64,000 nucleotides of DNA from NCBI GenBank assembly GCA_045617725.1, contig JAZLJD010000028.1:7298-71297 (forward strand), given 5' to 3'. The stretch is from JAZLJD01 sp045617725 (GTDB taxonomy: Bacteria; Bacillota; Clostridia; Lachnospirales; Lachnospiraceae). A program made the translations under genes and the position numbers. The notes beneath the pieces were generated by a model. It saw only the letters and a program-made list of their open reading frames with translations. It searched no databases and was not told where the DNA came from. This document shows positions 53,902 through 62,087 of this stretch, piece after piece (the first letter of the stretch is position 1; each line of letters opens with the position of its first letter).

Positions 53902-54363
53902 ATGGACGAATTAATGAAAAGTACAGAGTTTGATACCACGCAGTACATTATCGTTACCATCGGTGAGGAAATGTTCGGTATCGACATTAACTTTATCGAT
54001 AACATCGTGCGTATGCAGAACATTACCAGAGTCCCGAAGGTAGCCAAATATTTAAAGGGTGTAATCAACCTCCGTGGCGAAGTAATTCCCGTCATGAGCT
54101 TAAGACTTAAGATGGATTTACCGGATGACGAGTACACGAACAAAACCCGTATCATCATCTTAAAACTCGAGCAACATGAACCCATCGGTCTTGTTGTTGA
54201 CAGTGTTCGCGAGGTTGTAAATTTGGATTCCGAACATATCGAGAAAGCCAATTACGATAAGGGTGACAAGGGCGGTTACCTGATGGCTATCGGAAAGCAT
54301 GAAGGAAAGCTTATTTCCCTGCTGGATCTGAATGCAGTCATAGCCGATAAAGAGAATGTATAG
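53902..54363 (+). CDS. cheW: Chemotaxis coupling protein CheW
   Basis: 153 residues, a single CheW domain: TTQYIIVTIGEEMFGIDINFIDNIVRMQNITRVPKV, then VINLRGEVIPVMSLRLK and EPIGLVVDSVREVV. It links receptors to CheA. It begins 16 bp after cheA behind GGGGG. Confidence 0.96.
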   Translation: MDELMKSTEFDTTQYIIVTIGEEMFGIDINFIDNIVRMQNITRVPKVAKYLKGVINLRGEVIPVMSLRLKMDLPDDEYTNKTRIIILKLEQHEPIGLVVDSVREVVNLDSEHIEKANYDKGDKGGYLMAIGKHEGKLISLLDLNAVIADKENV

Positions 54364-54383
54364 CCCAAAACAAAAGTAAATAC

Positions 54384-54433
54384 GCGGCCCGGCCGCACTT
54401 AATGTAAAGGCATGTCGTACGGCGTGCCTTTAC
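54384..54433 (+). other. Two hairpins before cheC
   Basis: GCGGC-CCG-GCCGC (54384-54396) and GTAAAGGCA (54404-54412) pairing with TGCCTTTAC (54425-54433). The second ends just before the cheC ribosome-binding site (GGAGAG). No T run follows, so RNA stability or translation control is more likely than termination. Confidence 0.5.
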
Positions 54434-54447
54434 GACGTGGAGAGAAC

Positions 54448-55056
54448 ATGGCAAAATTTGATTTAAACGAGATTTCACAGGAATATTTTGATATACTGAA
54501 GGAGATAGGAAATATCGGCGCCGGTAATGCAACAACGGCACTGGCGTCTCTTTTGGGCTGTAAGGTGGATATGAAGGTTCCGCAGGTCCGACTTTTGGAC
54601 TTCGGGGATGTCGGAGAGACCATCGGTGGTGAGGAACAGCTGGTAGTCGGCATTTACCTCCAGGTAGAAGGCGATATTACCGGAAGTATTATGTTCTTGA
54701 TGGAGAAGGAAACCGCAAGACATCTGATTACGAAGCTCATGGGTCTTTCCGGTGCGGATGATTTCGACGAGATGCAGATTTCGGCACTGAAGGAAATCGG
54801 CAACATTATCACCGGTGCTTATCTGAACGCACTTTCCGCCCTGACGAATTTGAGAATTTATCCGTCGGTTCCTGACATGGCCATTGATATGGCGGGGGCG
54901 ATTTTAAGCGTACCTGCAATTCAGTTTGGTATCATGGGCGACAGAATCATGCTGATTCAGTCACAGTTTTCTGATGATATTGAAATTAACGGATACTTCA
55001 TTTTGATTCCGGATTTGGAGTCATATGACAAGATTCTGACATCTTTGGGAATGTAA
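54448..55056 (+). CDS. cheC: CheY-P phosphatase CheC
   Basis: 202 residues from the ATG at 54448 (GGAGAG upstream); a longer frame from 54412 runs through the hairpin. Both phosphatase helices are intact: LKEIGNIGAGNATTALASLLG and LKEIGNIITGAYLNALSALT. CheC dephosphorylates CheY-P, and CheD binding increases that activity. A third such domain occurs in FliY. Confidence 0.96.
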   Translation: MAKFDLNEISQEYFDILKEIGNIGAGNATTALASLLGCKVDMKVPQVRLLDFGDVGETIGGEEQLVVGIYLQVEGDITGSIMFLMEKETARHLITKLMGLSGADDFDEMQISALKEIGNIITGAYLNALSALTNLRIYPSVPDMAIDMAGAILSVPAIQFGIMGDRIMLIQSQFSDDIEINGYFILIPDLESYDKILTSLGM

Positions 55057-55067
55057 AGGAACTTAAA

Positions 55068-55553
55068 ATGGGAGAAATAATTAAGGTTAAAATGGCAGAT
55101 CTTAATATCTGCAAGAGTCCGGACGGACTTACGACCTTGGGGCTGGGCTCCTGTGTCGGGGTAGCGGTCAGAGATCCGATTACCAAAATCGGCGGACTTG
55201 CACATGTTATGCTTCCGGACAGCACGGCAATCAAGAATTCAAGTAACATTGCCAAGTTTGCTGACACCGGAATCACGGAACTGATTCGCCTGATGGTAGC
55301 AGCCGGAGCCAAAAAGGAACGTCTCGTGGCCAAGCTCGCCGGCGGTGCCATGATGTTCAACGTGGACAGCAGAAATGATATCGCCCGGGTAGGAGAGCGT
55401 AATGTAGAAGCCTCCAAAAAGAAACTGAAGGAACTCGGAATACGTATTCTTGCAGAGGATACGGGCGCCAATTACGGACGTACCGTTATCTTTTACCCGG
55501 AAACGGGCGAGTTCGTAATCAGAGCCGTCGGACATCCGGAAAAGACTATCTGA
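55068..55553 (+). CDS. cheD: Chemoreceptor deamidase CheD
   Basis: 161 residues. The catalytic Cys is in LGSCVGVAVRD, the His in GGLAHVMLP, and the Thr lies further on. LVAKLAGGAMMF and IGERN-like VGERNVEASKK are conserved. It deamidates receptor glutamines and pairs with CheC. The gap to cheC is 11 bp. Confidence 0.96.
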   Translation: MGEIIKVKMADLNICKSPDGLTTLGLGSCVGVAVRDPITKIGGLAHVMLPDSTAIKNSSNIAKFADTGITELIRLMVAAGAKKERLVAKLAGGAMMFNVDSRNDIARVGERNVEASKKKLKELGIRILAEDTGANYGRTVIFYPETGEFVIRAVGHPEKTI

Positions 55554-55566
55554 TTTTGGAGCACAT

Positions 55567-55839
55567 ATGAAGAAAACAAGAATTATTCCGGCCGTATTTG
55601 CCCTGACAGCAGCCGGCATTACGGGAATCATCGGATTAATCTGTAAAACTGAAAAAACAACTTTGCTGCTTGAGCTTATCATCGTATTACTTGTATTTTT
55701 TTTCCTGGGTAAGCTGGCTGCAGAAATACTGGATCTGCTTGATAAGAATCAGAAGACCGGTGTATCGGAAGAGGGAGAAGTCATTGAGAAAGAGGGCGAT
55801 ACAGAAGAGCCCGGCGAGATGACGGAAGAAGAAAAATAA
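55567..55839 (+). CDS. Small two-helix membrane protein of the fla/che operon
   Basis: 90 residues. Two membrane helices (about 6-26 and 33-55) and a strongly acidic tail (residues 65-90, about half Glu/Asp). It starts 13 bp after cheD with GGAG upstream and is followed 15 bp later by fliA. I do not recognise a named family; similar small membrane genes occur before fliA in related clostridia, but that is from memory. Function unknown. Confidence 0.75.
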   Translation: MKKTRIIPAVFALTAAGITGIIGLICKTEKTTLLLELIIVLLVFFFLGKLAAEILDLLDKNQKTGVSEEGEVIEKEGDTEEPGEMTEEEK

Positions 55840-55854
55840 TAACCGGAGGCTGTC

Positions 55855-56622
55855 ATGGACGAAAACGGAAGAAAACAATTATGGGATGAATATTCCAGAA
55901 CGAAATCCGCAGCTGTTCGCGAAAAAATCATTTTGGAGTATGCTCCGCTTGTTAAGGTAGTGGCGGGACGACTCAGTATGTATTTGGGTTATAACGTGGA
56001 ATATGAGGATTTGGTCAGTTACGGAATATTCGGATTGATTGATGCAATCGATAAATTCGATTCGGCCAAGGAAGTTAAATTTGAAACCTATGCGAGTCTG
56101 CGTATCCGCGGTGCCATTTTAGATCAGATTCGAAAGATGGACTGGATTCCCAGAACGGTACGGCAGCGTCAGAAGCAGATAGACAGTGCCATTCATTCCA
56201 TTGAGGAGGAACATGGCCGGGCTGCGACCGACGATGAAATCGCCAAAAGCCTCGGAATATCCGAGGATGAATATACACAGTGGCAGTCACAGATGAAGGT
56301 CACGGGCGTCGTTTCCCTGGATGAGTTTTTGGAGCAGGGAACCGAAATCTCCAATCCGCACAATGCGTCCTCGCATTTTGCTTCACCGGAGGATGTGGTA
56401 GAAGAAAATGAACTAAAGGAAGTTCTGCTTAACAGCCTGGAACTTTTGACCGAGAAGGAGAGACGAGTAATAGAGCTTTATTACTATGAGGAATTAACAC
56501 TGAAGGAAATCAGTAACGTGCTTGAAGTATCCGAATCACGAGTTTCACAGCTTCATACACGTGCTCTTGAAAAAATGAGAGACAAGATGGGAAAGTACAT
56601 GGGTCTGTTGTCGGATCGTTGA
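55855..56622 (+). CDS. fliA: Flagellar sigma factor FliA (SigD, sigma-28)
   Basis: 255 residues. Region 2 (YAPLVKVVAGRLSMYLGYNVEYEDLVSYGIFGLIDAIDKFD), region 3 (RTVRQRQKQIDSAIHSIEEEHGR) and region 4 (LTEKERRVIELYYYEELTLKEISNVLEVSESRVSQLHTRAL) are complete. It directs late flagellar genes. A matching promoter lies before fliK, upstream in the same operon, so FliA could raise transcription of its own gene. No anti-sigma factor FlgM gene is in the window. Confidence 0.97.
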   Translation: MDENGRKQLWDEYSRTKSAAVREKIILEYAPLVKVVAGRLSMYLGYNVEYEDLVSYGIFGLIDAIDKFDSAKEVKFETYASLRIRGAILDQIRKMDWIPRTVRQRQKQIDSAIHSIEEEHGRAATDDEIAKSLGISEDEYTQWQSQMKVTGVVSLDEFLEQGTEISNPHNASSHFASPEDVVEENELKEVLLNSLELLTEKERRVIELYYYEELTLKEISNVLEVSESRVSQLHTRALEKMRDKMGKYMGLLSDR

Positions 56623-56652
56623 TAGTTTTTGGCATCTATAGGGGGATTGCTT

Positions 56653-58239
56653 ATGAACGGTTTTTTTCAGGTAGAGACTACTCCACAAGGCACCAAGTTG
56701 CGTATTTTTGCACCGAAGGATGGCGGTGTGCGATGCGATTACAATGAGGTGAAACAGTATCTTATGAGGATGGGTATCGGCTTTGAAGCCATGGCCATCA
56801 ATATTTTGGCGAACAGCGGTCAGGAAGAGGGAGAGATTGTAATCAACAATCAGTATTATCCTCCCATCAACGAGACCTTTGTTGTTATGGTTTCGCAGGA
56901 CCATATGACAGCTGTTGCCCGTTTCTATCCGCCTTCATCCATCGGAACACTTCTTACGGCGCAGGATATCGTGAACATGTTACACATCAACTACATTGTA
57001 TCCGGTATCGATGAAGCCGCCATTATGAACTGGCTGAACCATCGTGAATACTGCAAGGATATTGTGGTGGCGAGGGGCCAGGTTCCCGGTCTTGGTAAGA
57101 ATGCCTATATCGAATATTTCTTTGAAACCAATCGTAAGGCCAGACCGACTCTGCTCGAGGACGGTTCGGTTGACTTTTTCCATTTAAATAACATTTCTCA
57201 TGTGAAAAAGGGCGATGTGCTCGCAGTTCTGCATCCGGAAGAGCAGGGTACGCCGGGACTTACCGTTTTGGGCGAAGCTCAGGCGGCTACGGTTGTGAAA
57301 AAGGGTGTGCTCAAATACGGCCGTAACATCGAGATTTCGGAAGACAAGCTTACCCTTCGTTCCATGGTGGACGGACATGCCACACTGGTGGACGGTAAGG
57401 TATTCGTATCCGATATTTATGAGGTTGAGAACGTTGATAACTCAACCGGCAATATCGAATACAGCGGCAATGTACAAATCAACGGCAATGTAAATTCCAA
57501 TTTCTCCGTAAAAGCCGGAGGAAATGTCATTATAAAAGGTGTAGTCGAGGGCGCTACGGTAGAAGCGGACGGAGACATTACGATAGCGGCCGGCGTTACC
57601 GGTATGGGCCGCGGTGTCCTTAAGGCCAAGGGCAATGTGGTGGCCAAGTTTATCGAAAGTGCTACCGTTACGGCCGGAGGTTATGTGGAGACGGAATCCA
57701 TTCTGCATTCCACGGTATCCGCCATGACCGAGGTCAATGTTGTAGGCAAAAAAGGATTTATCACGGGCGGAAGAGTGACTGCAACCAACGCCGTTACCGT
57801 GAAGACTTTGGGCTCCGACATGGGCGCAGACACCACGATTGAAATAGGTGTTGACCCTGCTTTGAAAGCACGATATAGTGAACTCCGTGAGTCTACCTTA
57901 AGACTGAACAAAAGTATCATGCAGCTTCGTCCCATTATGGAGGCCGCTGAGAAAAAGAAGGCCGCAGGCCTTCCCATCCTGCCGGAACAGAAGAAGTACA
58001 TCTCCAATGTAAAGATGCAATTGAAGGAACAGGAGGAAATGCTGTCGCAGCAGGTTCAGGAAATGACGGACCTTGAGGATGTCATGGAAGGAGACAGCTC
58101 CGCCCATGTTATCGTCATGGGTGAAGTATATATGGGAACCCGAATCACCATTTCGGGTGCCAGCATGGTAGTAAAGGATACATTAAAATATTGTCGTTTT
58201 GTAAAAGATGCGGGAGAAGTAAGAATCACATCTATCTGA
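56653..58239 (+). CDS. fapA: FapA (DUF342) family protein
   Basis: 528 residues from the ATG at 56653 (AGGGGGA upstream); the frame opens 24 bp earlier at a weaker start. The N-terminal region (FQVETTPQGTKLRIFAPKDGG) is followed by the FapA repeat region, a right-handed beta-helix-like array rich in Gly, Asn and Val (GNVQINGNVNSNFSVKAGGNVIIKGV...). A coiled coil lies at about 405-495. FapA proteins help polar flagellar placement in Vibrio and Shewanella. Here it follows fliA, where B. subtilis has swrB. Confidence 0.92.
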   Translation: MNGFFQVETTPQGTKLRIFAPKDGGVRCDYNEVKQYLMRMGIGFEAMAINILANSGQEEGEIVINNQYYPPINETFVVMVSQDHMTAVARFYPPSSIGTLLTAQDIVNMLHINYIVSGIDEAAIMNWLNHREYCKDIVVARGQVPGLGKNAYIEYFFETNRKARPTLLEDGSVDFFHLNNISHVKKGDVLAVLHPEEQGTPGLTVLGEAQAATVVKKGVLKYGRNIEISEDKLTLRSMVDGHATLVDGKVFVSDIYEVENVDNSTGNIEYSGNVQINGNVNSNFSVKAGGNVIIKGVVEGATVEADGDITIAAGVTGMGRGVLKAKGNVVAKFIESATVTAGGYVETESILHSTVSAMTEVNVVGKKGFITGGRVTATNAVTVKTLGSDMGADTTIEIGVDPALKARYSELRESTLRLNKSIMQLRPIMEAAEKKKAAGLPILPEQKKYISNVKMQLKEQEEMLSQQVQEMTDLEDVMEGDSSAHVIVMGEVYMGTRITISGASMVVKDTLKYCRFVKDAGEVRITSI

Positions 58240-58253
58240 CAGGGGGATTTACC

Positions 58254-58556
58254 ATGGCAATCGGACCGATTGAAATGAATGGAGTAATGGGAAGAACGCA
58301 GGACTATGCGGCGATTCGTTCGCAGGAGGACCAGCGTGTGACCGTGGAACAGCATGCCATTGTACATCATGAGGAACAGGAAGCATCGGTAAAATCCACG
58401 CAGGTTCAGAATTCCCGGCATACCGACGGAGAACATCAGATGGGCGAGGGCGGCGGTCGCGGCATGTATGGCGGCGATGGCGGTCGCAGGAGACCCAAAA
58501 AAGAAGAGCAGGACGGCCGCGTGATACGGCCCGGCGGCTTTGATGTCAAAATATAA
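58254..58556 (+). CDS. Small hypothetical protein of the fla/che operon
   Basis: 100 residues from the ATG at 58254, with AGGGGGA upstream. The N terminus (MAIGPIEMNGVMGRTQDYAAIR) is hydrophobic but not a signal. The middle is Gln/Glu/His-rich (EQHAIVHHEEQEAS), then Gly/Arg-rich (GEGGGRGMYGGDGG), ending in GGFDVKI. No membrane helix. It looks intrinsically disordered. I recognise the gene position, not a function; the next gene begins 24 bp downstream. Confidence 0.75.
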   Translation: MAIGPIEMNGVMGRTQDYAAIRSQEDQRVTVEQHAIVHHEEQEASVKSTQVQNSRHTDGEHQMGEGGGRGMYGGDGGRRRPKKEEQDGRVIRPGGFDVKI

Positions 58557-58580
58557 AACAGTTTGATGGAGTAAGACAGA

Positions 58581-59360
58581 GTGGAAACAATGGAGATTAT
58601 TCTTCTTATCGTAGGAGCGGCTCTGGTAATTGCGGGCTTTATTATTCCCGACAAAGGCGCTTCCCTTACAAAGAAGGATATTGAATATGGCAAAAAACAA
58701 ATAGACGACATGGTGAATGCGGAGCTTGAGAAGGTTAAGCTCCGAATTGAAGATACCGTAGATGAAACCATTTCCTATGCGGTCGAGAAGACGGAACGTT
58801 CTTTAGAGCGTGTTACCAATGAGCAGATGCTGAACCTCGGGGAGTATTCCGAAGGGATACTGGCTCAGATCAGCAAGAATCATGAGGAGGTTATGTTCCT
58901 TTATGATATGCTCAACGACAAGCATGATGTCTTAAAGAATACGGTTTCCGAAGTAGAGAGTACAGTCAAGAAGGTAGAAACCACGGCACAGGATGTCCGT
59001 ATTTCCGTAGAGGAGGCCAAAAAGCAGGCTGAGGAAGTGGCAGAAGCCGCACAGGAAGCATTTTCGGGACTGACGCCTCCGAAACTGTCCGAGGAGGAGA
59101 CAGAGAGCGTAACCTTGAAGGCTCCTTCCGAGAAACCCAAAAAGAAGCCGGCAAAGGCAGCTCCCAAGAGAGAGAAGATTTCCCCGGCAGCAGCCGCTGC
59201 GACGGAAGAACTGGCAACCGGTATTACCGGACGCAATAACAATGACCGTATTTTGGAGATGCATCGCCTTGGTAAATCCAATATGGCCATAGCAAGAGAA
59301 CTGGGACTGGGAATCGGAGAGGTCAACCTTGTAATCGGCCTCTACGAGAGCAGGAAGTAG
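58581..59360 (+). CDS. SwrB-like membrane-anchored coiled-coil protein
   Basis: 259 residues from GTG at 58581, GGAG 9 bp upstream; the ATG at 58590 is less well placed. One N-terminal membrane helix (about 5-23), a long coiled coil (about 35-175), a basic Pro/Ala linker and a C-terminal helix-turn-helix-like segment (ILEMHRLGKSNMAIARELGL, GEVNLVIGLYESRK). SwrB of B. subtilis, encoded between sigD and rpsB, has the same plan and promotes early export-gate assembly. Homology is inferred from plan and position. Confidence 0.7.
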   Translation: METMEIILLIVGAALVIAGFIIPDKGASLTKKDIEYGKKQIDDMVNAELEKVKLRIEDTVDETISYAVEKTERSLERVTNEQMLNLGEYSEGILAQISKNHEEVMFLYDMLNDKHDVLKNTVSEVESTVKKVETTAQDVRISVEEAKKQAEEVAEAAQEAFSGLTPPKLSEEETESVTLKAPSEKPKKKPAKAAPKREKISPAAAAATEELATGITGRNNNDRILEMHRLGKSNMAIARELGLGIGEVNLVIGLYESRK

Positions 59361-59362
59361 TT

Positions 59363-59953
59363 ATGAAGCTGAAGAGTTATCTGATCGGAGTCGGAATCGG
59401 ACTTATAGTGGCAGCACTTGCGATGGGTGTCGCTACGAATTCAAATGAGAAACCGGTTTCAGAGGCTTCGCCCAAGGAAAACAAAACCATGTATACGATG
59501 AGCCCGGAGCCTTCCGTGGTTCTATCGAAGGCACCATCTGTAGCACCCTCCAAAGAACCCGGCCCGGAGCCCTCTTTGGAGCCTTCCGAGGAACCGAGCC
59601 CGGAACCTTCAAAGCAACCCTCCGAAACGCCGTCTTTGACACCCTCCGAAACGCCGTCTTTGACACCTTCCGAAGCGCCGTCTTTGGCACCTTCCGAAGC
59701 ACCTTCGGTAGCCCCCTCAAAGGAGCCGGCAGTTGTGGTTTCCGATGAAAGCGTAACCATACGAGTGGAGAGCGGCGACAATTCCTACGACATCTGCAAG
59801 AAGCTGTGCGAAGCAGGACTCGTGGAGAATGCCTTGGATTATGACACATACCTTTGCCAAAAGCATTACGACAATAAAATAAAGAGCGGAAGCTACACGA
59901 TTCCGAAGGGAAGTGACGCGGAAGCAATTGCCGTAATCCTTGTGAACAAATAG
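59363..59953 (+). CDS. Membrane-anchored protein with Pro/Ser linker and MltG-like end
   Basis: 196 residues. An N-terminal membrane helix (about 5-24) is followed by a 75-residue linker of PSEAPS/PSETPS-type repeats. The C terminus (SVTIRVESGDNSYDICKKLCEAG, IKSGSYTIPKGSDAEAIAVIL) resembles the LysM-like N-terminal part of the MltG/YceG family, without the catalytic domain. It probably sits outside the cell, the linker spanning wall polymer. It is the last gene before the operon terminator and starts 2 bp after the SwrB-like gene. Confidence 0.75.
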   Translation: MKLKSYLIGVGIGLIVAALAMGVATNSNEKPVSEASPKENKTMYTMSPEPSVVLSKAPSVAPSKEPGPEPSLEPSEEPSPEPSKQPSETPSLTPSETPSLTPSEAPSLAPSEAPSVAPSKEPAVVVSDESVTIRVESGDNSYDICKKLCEAGLVENALDYDTYLCQKHYDNKIKSGSYTIPKGSDAEAIAVILVNK

Positions 59954-59980
59954 CGTGAATAAATCGTAGTTTTTTGCCTT

Positions 59981-60008
59981 AAAAAGCCCTTGCAACGGGG
60001 CTTTTTTT
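59981..60008 (+). terminator. Terminator of the fla/che operon
   Basis: AAAAAGCCC (59981-59989) pairs with GGGCTTTTT (59998-60006), loop TTGCAACG, then a T run. The loop also holds the -35 of the next promoter. Confidence 0.85.
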
Positions 60009-60018
60009 GTGCTAACAT
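59990..60018 (+). promoter_or_regulatory. rpsB promoter overlapping the terminator
   Basis: TTGCAA (59990-59995), spacer 17 bp, TAACAT (60013-60018); start near 60025. Another AT-rich hexamer, TATAAA, lies at 60033-60038 but has no -35 at a good distance. Confidence 0.5.
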
Positions 60019-60041
60019 ATTCGCGTTGTGACTATAAATCA

Positions 60042-60105
60042 CGCATCGATGTAAAAGCCGGTGTCTGAATGACGCTTCAGATGGCTTTCAAAAATGCACG
60101 ATGCG
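60042..60105 (+). promoter_or_regulatory. Structured rpsB leader
   Basis: CGCATCG (60042-60048) pairs with CGATGCG (60099-60105). Inside, AAAGCC (60054-60059) pairs with GGCTTT (60083-60088) and TCTGAA (60064-60069) with TTCAGA (60076-60081). It lies about 27 bp upstream of the start codon and could bind free S2 protein; that is inference from known S2 autoregulation in bacteria. Confidence 0.5.
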
Positions 60106-60132
60106 GACGCTAAACCAAATGGAGGTATTAAA

Positions 60133-60891
60133 ATGAGCGTTATTTCTATGAAGCAGTTACTTGAAGCAGGTGTTCATTTCGGACATCAGACCAGAAGATG
60201 GAACCCTAAGATGGCTCCCTACATCTTCACCGAGAGAAATGGTATCCATATCATTGATCTTCAGAAGAGCGTTGGCAAGGTAGATGAGGCTTACAAAGCA
60301 GTTTTCTCTATCGCTGAGCAGGGTGGAACCATCCTTTTCGTAGGTACCAAGAAGCAGGCACAGGAAGCTGTTGCTACCGAAGCTGCACGTTGCGGTATGT
60401 ACTTTGTAAATGAGAGATGGCTTGGTGGTATGCTTACCAACTTCAAGACCATCAGAAGCCGTATCGAGAGACTTAAGGCTATCGAGACCATGTCTACCGA
60501 CGGTACCTTTGATGTACTTCCCAAGAAGGAAGTTGTAGAGCTTAAGAAAGAGTGGGATAAGCTTGAGAAGAACCTTGGCGGTATCAAGGAAATGACCAAG
60601 ATTCCCGATGCTATCTTTGTTGTAGATCCCAAGAAGGAGCACATCTGCATCGATGAGGCTCATGCACTTGGTATTACCTTAATCGGTATCGCTGATACCA
60701 ACTGCGATCCCGAGGAGCTTGATTTCGTTATCCCCGGCAACGATGATGCTATCCGCGCTGTAAAACTGATCGTTTCCAAGATGGCTGATGCAGTTATCGA
60801 GGCTAATCAGGGTGAAGTAACTTATGATGAGACCGCTACTGAAGGCGAAGCTACCGATATTGAGGAAGTAGCTGCTGCAGAGCAGGAATAA
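60133..60891 (+). CDS. rpsB: 30S ribosomal protein S2
   Basis: 252 residues from the ATG at 60133, GGAGG 7 bp upstream. ISMKQLLEAGVHFGHQTRRWNPKM, ILFVGTKKQAQEAV, NERWLGGMLTNF and PDAIFVVDPKKEHI are universal S2 segments. The C-terminal tail is acidic. Codons shift sharply to GCT, GTT, GGT and ATC, as expected for a highly expressed gene. rpsB-tsf after the fla/che block is also the B. subtilis order. Confidence 0.99.
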   Translation: MSVISMKQLLEAGVHFGHQTRRWNPKMAPYIFTERNGIHIIDLQKSVGKVDEAYKAVFSIAEQGGTILFVGTKKQAQEAVATEAARCGMYFVNERWLGGMLTNFKTIRSRIERLKAIETMSTDGTFDVLPKKEVVELKKEWDKLEKNLGGIKEMTKIPDAIFVVDPKKEHICIDEAHALGITLIGIADTNCDPEELDFVIPGNDDAIRAVKLIVSKMADAVIEANQGEVTYDETATEGEATDIEEVAAAEQE

Positions 60892-60913
60892 TTCGATTAC
60901 AGGAGGTATAGAA

Positions 60914-61996
60914 ATGGCTGATATTACCGCTTCTATGGTAAAAGACTTACGTGAGATGACCGGTGCAGGCATGATGGACTGCAAGAAGGCTCTTACTGAG
61001 ACAAATGGTGATATGGACGCTGCTGTTGAAGTATTAAGAAAGAGCGGCGCTGCCAAGATGGCTAAAAAGGCTGCAAGAATCGCAGCTGAAGGTATCTGCC
61101 GTGTTGCTGTAAATGGCAATACCGCAGTAGTTGTTGAAGTTAACTCCGAGACCGATTTCGTTGCCAAAAACGAAATCTTCCAGGAGTTTGTACAGTCTGT
61201 AGCTGAGACCGCACTTGCTTCTTCCTATAACGGTGGCAAGAACGGTGAGGATGTTCAGGCTCTTCTTGATGCAGGTCTTACCGAAGAGATCGCTGACAAG
61301 ACCCTTAAGATTGGTGAGAAGCTTTCCTTCCGTCGTTTCGAGAAGGCATCCGCTGATTTGGTTGCTACCTACATTCATGGCGGCGGCAAGATTGGTGTTT
61401 TGGTAGCTGCTGACGGTGCAACCGATGCTGCTGCAAGCGAAGCACTTAACAACGTAGCTATGCAGATCGCAGCTATGAATCCTCAGTACATCGCAAGAAC
61501 CGACCTTTCCGAGGCTGAACTTGCCAAGTTACGTGAGATTACTACCGAGAGCGCTCTTGCAGATCCCGCAACGCTTCCTAAGCCTATTCTCAATGCCCTT
61601 ATCAATAAGGCAGTATCCGAGAAGGTATGGAGCGATGCTGATATCGCTACTTACGAAGAGCAGAAGAACAACATGCAGTACTTATTCAACTTCCTTTCCA
61701 AGGAAGCTGCTGCACAGCTTGTTGAGCTTGCTCAGGCTGACAAGGCCAATATCTTTGCTGACAAGATTTTCGCAGGACTTGCTGAAGGCCGTGTAAGCAA
61801 ACAGCTCAAGGAAATGTGCCTTCTTGATCAGACTTATGTTAAGGCTGAGGATGGCAAGCAGACTGTAGCTCAGTATCTTGCATCTGTTAACAAGAGCCTT
61901 GTTATTAAGAAGATTGTTCGTTTCGAAGTAGGCGAAGGTATGGAGAAGAAGCAGGAGAACTTTGCAGAAGAAGTTGCAAAGCAGATGAATGCTTAA
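60914..61996 (+). CDS. tsf: Translation elongation factor Ts
   Basis: 360 residues. MVKDLREMTGAGMMDCKKALTETNGDMDAAVEVLRKSG is the EF-Ts N terminus, and NTAVVVEVNSETDFVAKNEIF follows. It recycles EF-Tu. At 360 residues it is longer than the common 290-310 of Firmicutes, with an insertion in the second core half (about residues 195-330). It uses the same optimised codons as rpsB. GGAGG precedes the ATG. Confidence 0.98.
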   Translation: MADITASMVKDLREMTGAGMMDCKKALTETNGDMDAAVEVLRKSGAAKMAKKAARIAAEGICRVAVNGNTAVVVEVNSETDFVAKNEIFQEFVQSVAETALASSYNGGKNGEDVQALLDAGLTEEIADKTLKIGEKLSFRRFEKASADLVATYIHGGGKIGVLVAADGATDAAASEALNNVAMQIAAMNPQYIARTDLSEAELAKLREITTESALADPATLPKPILNALINKAVSEKVWSDADIATYEEQKNNMQYLFNFLSKEAAAQLVELAQADKANIFADKIFAGLAEGRVSKQLKEMCLLDQTYVKAEDGKQTVAQYLASVNKSLVIKKIVRFEVGEGMEKKQENFAEEVAKQMNA

Positions 61997-62015
61997 TCTG
62001 TAACACGTGTTATTT

Positions 62016-62046
62016 AAAAGCCACGGCTTATGTCGTGGCTTTTTTT
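62016..62046 (+). terminator. Terminator of rpsB-tsf
   Basis: AAAAGCCACG (62016-62025) pairs with CGTGGCTTTT (62034-62043), an 8-nt loop, T run to 62047. Confidence 0.92.
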
Positions 62047-62087
62047 ATGGGTTTTGTGGTAGAATAGAAGGGCATGGGAGGTTTTTC

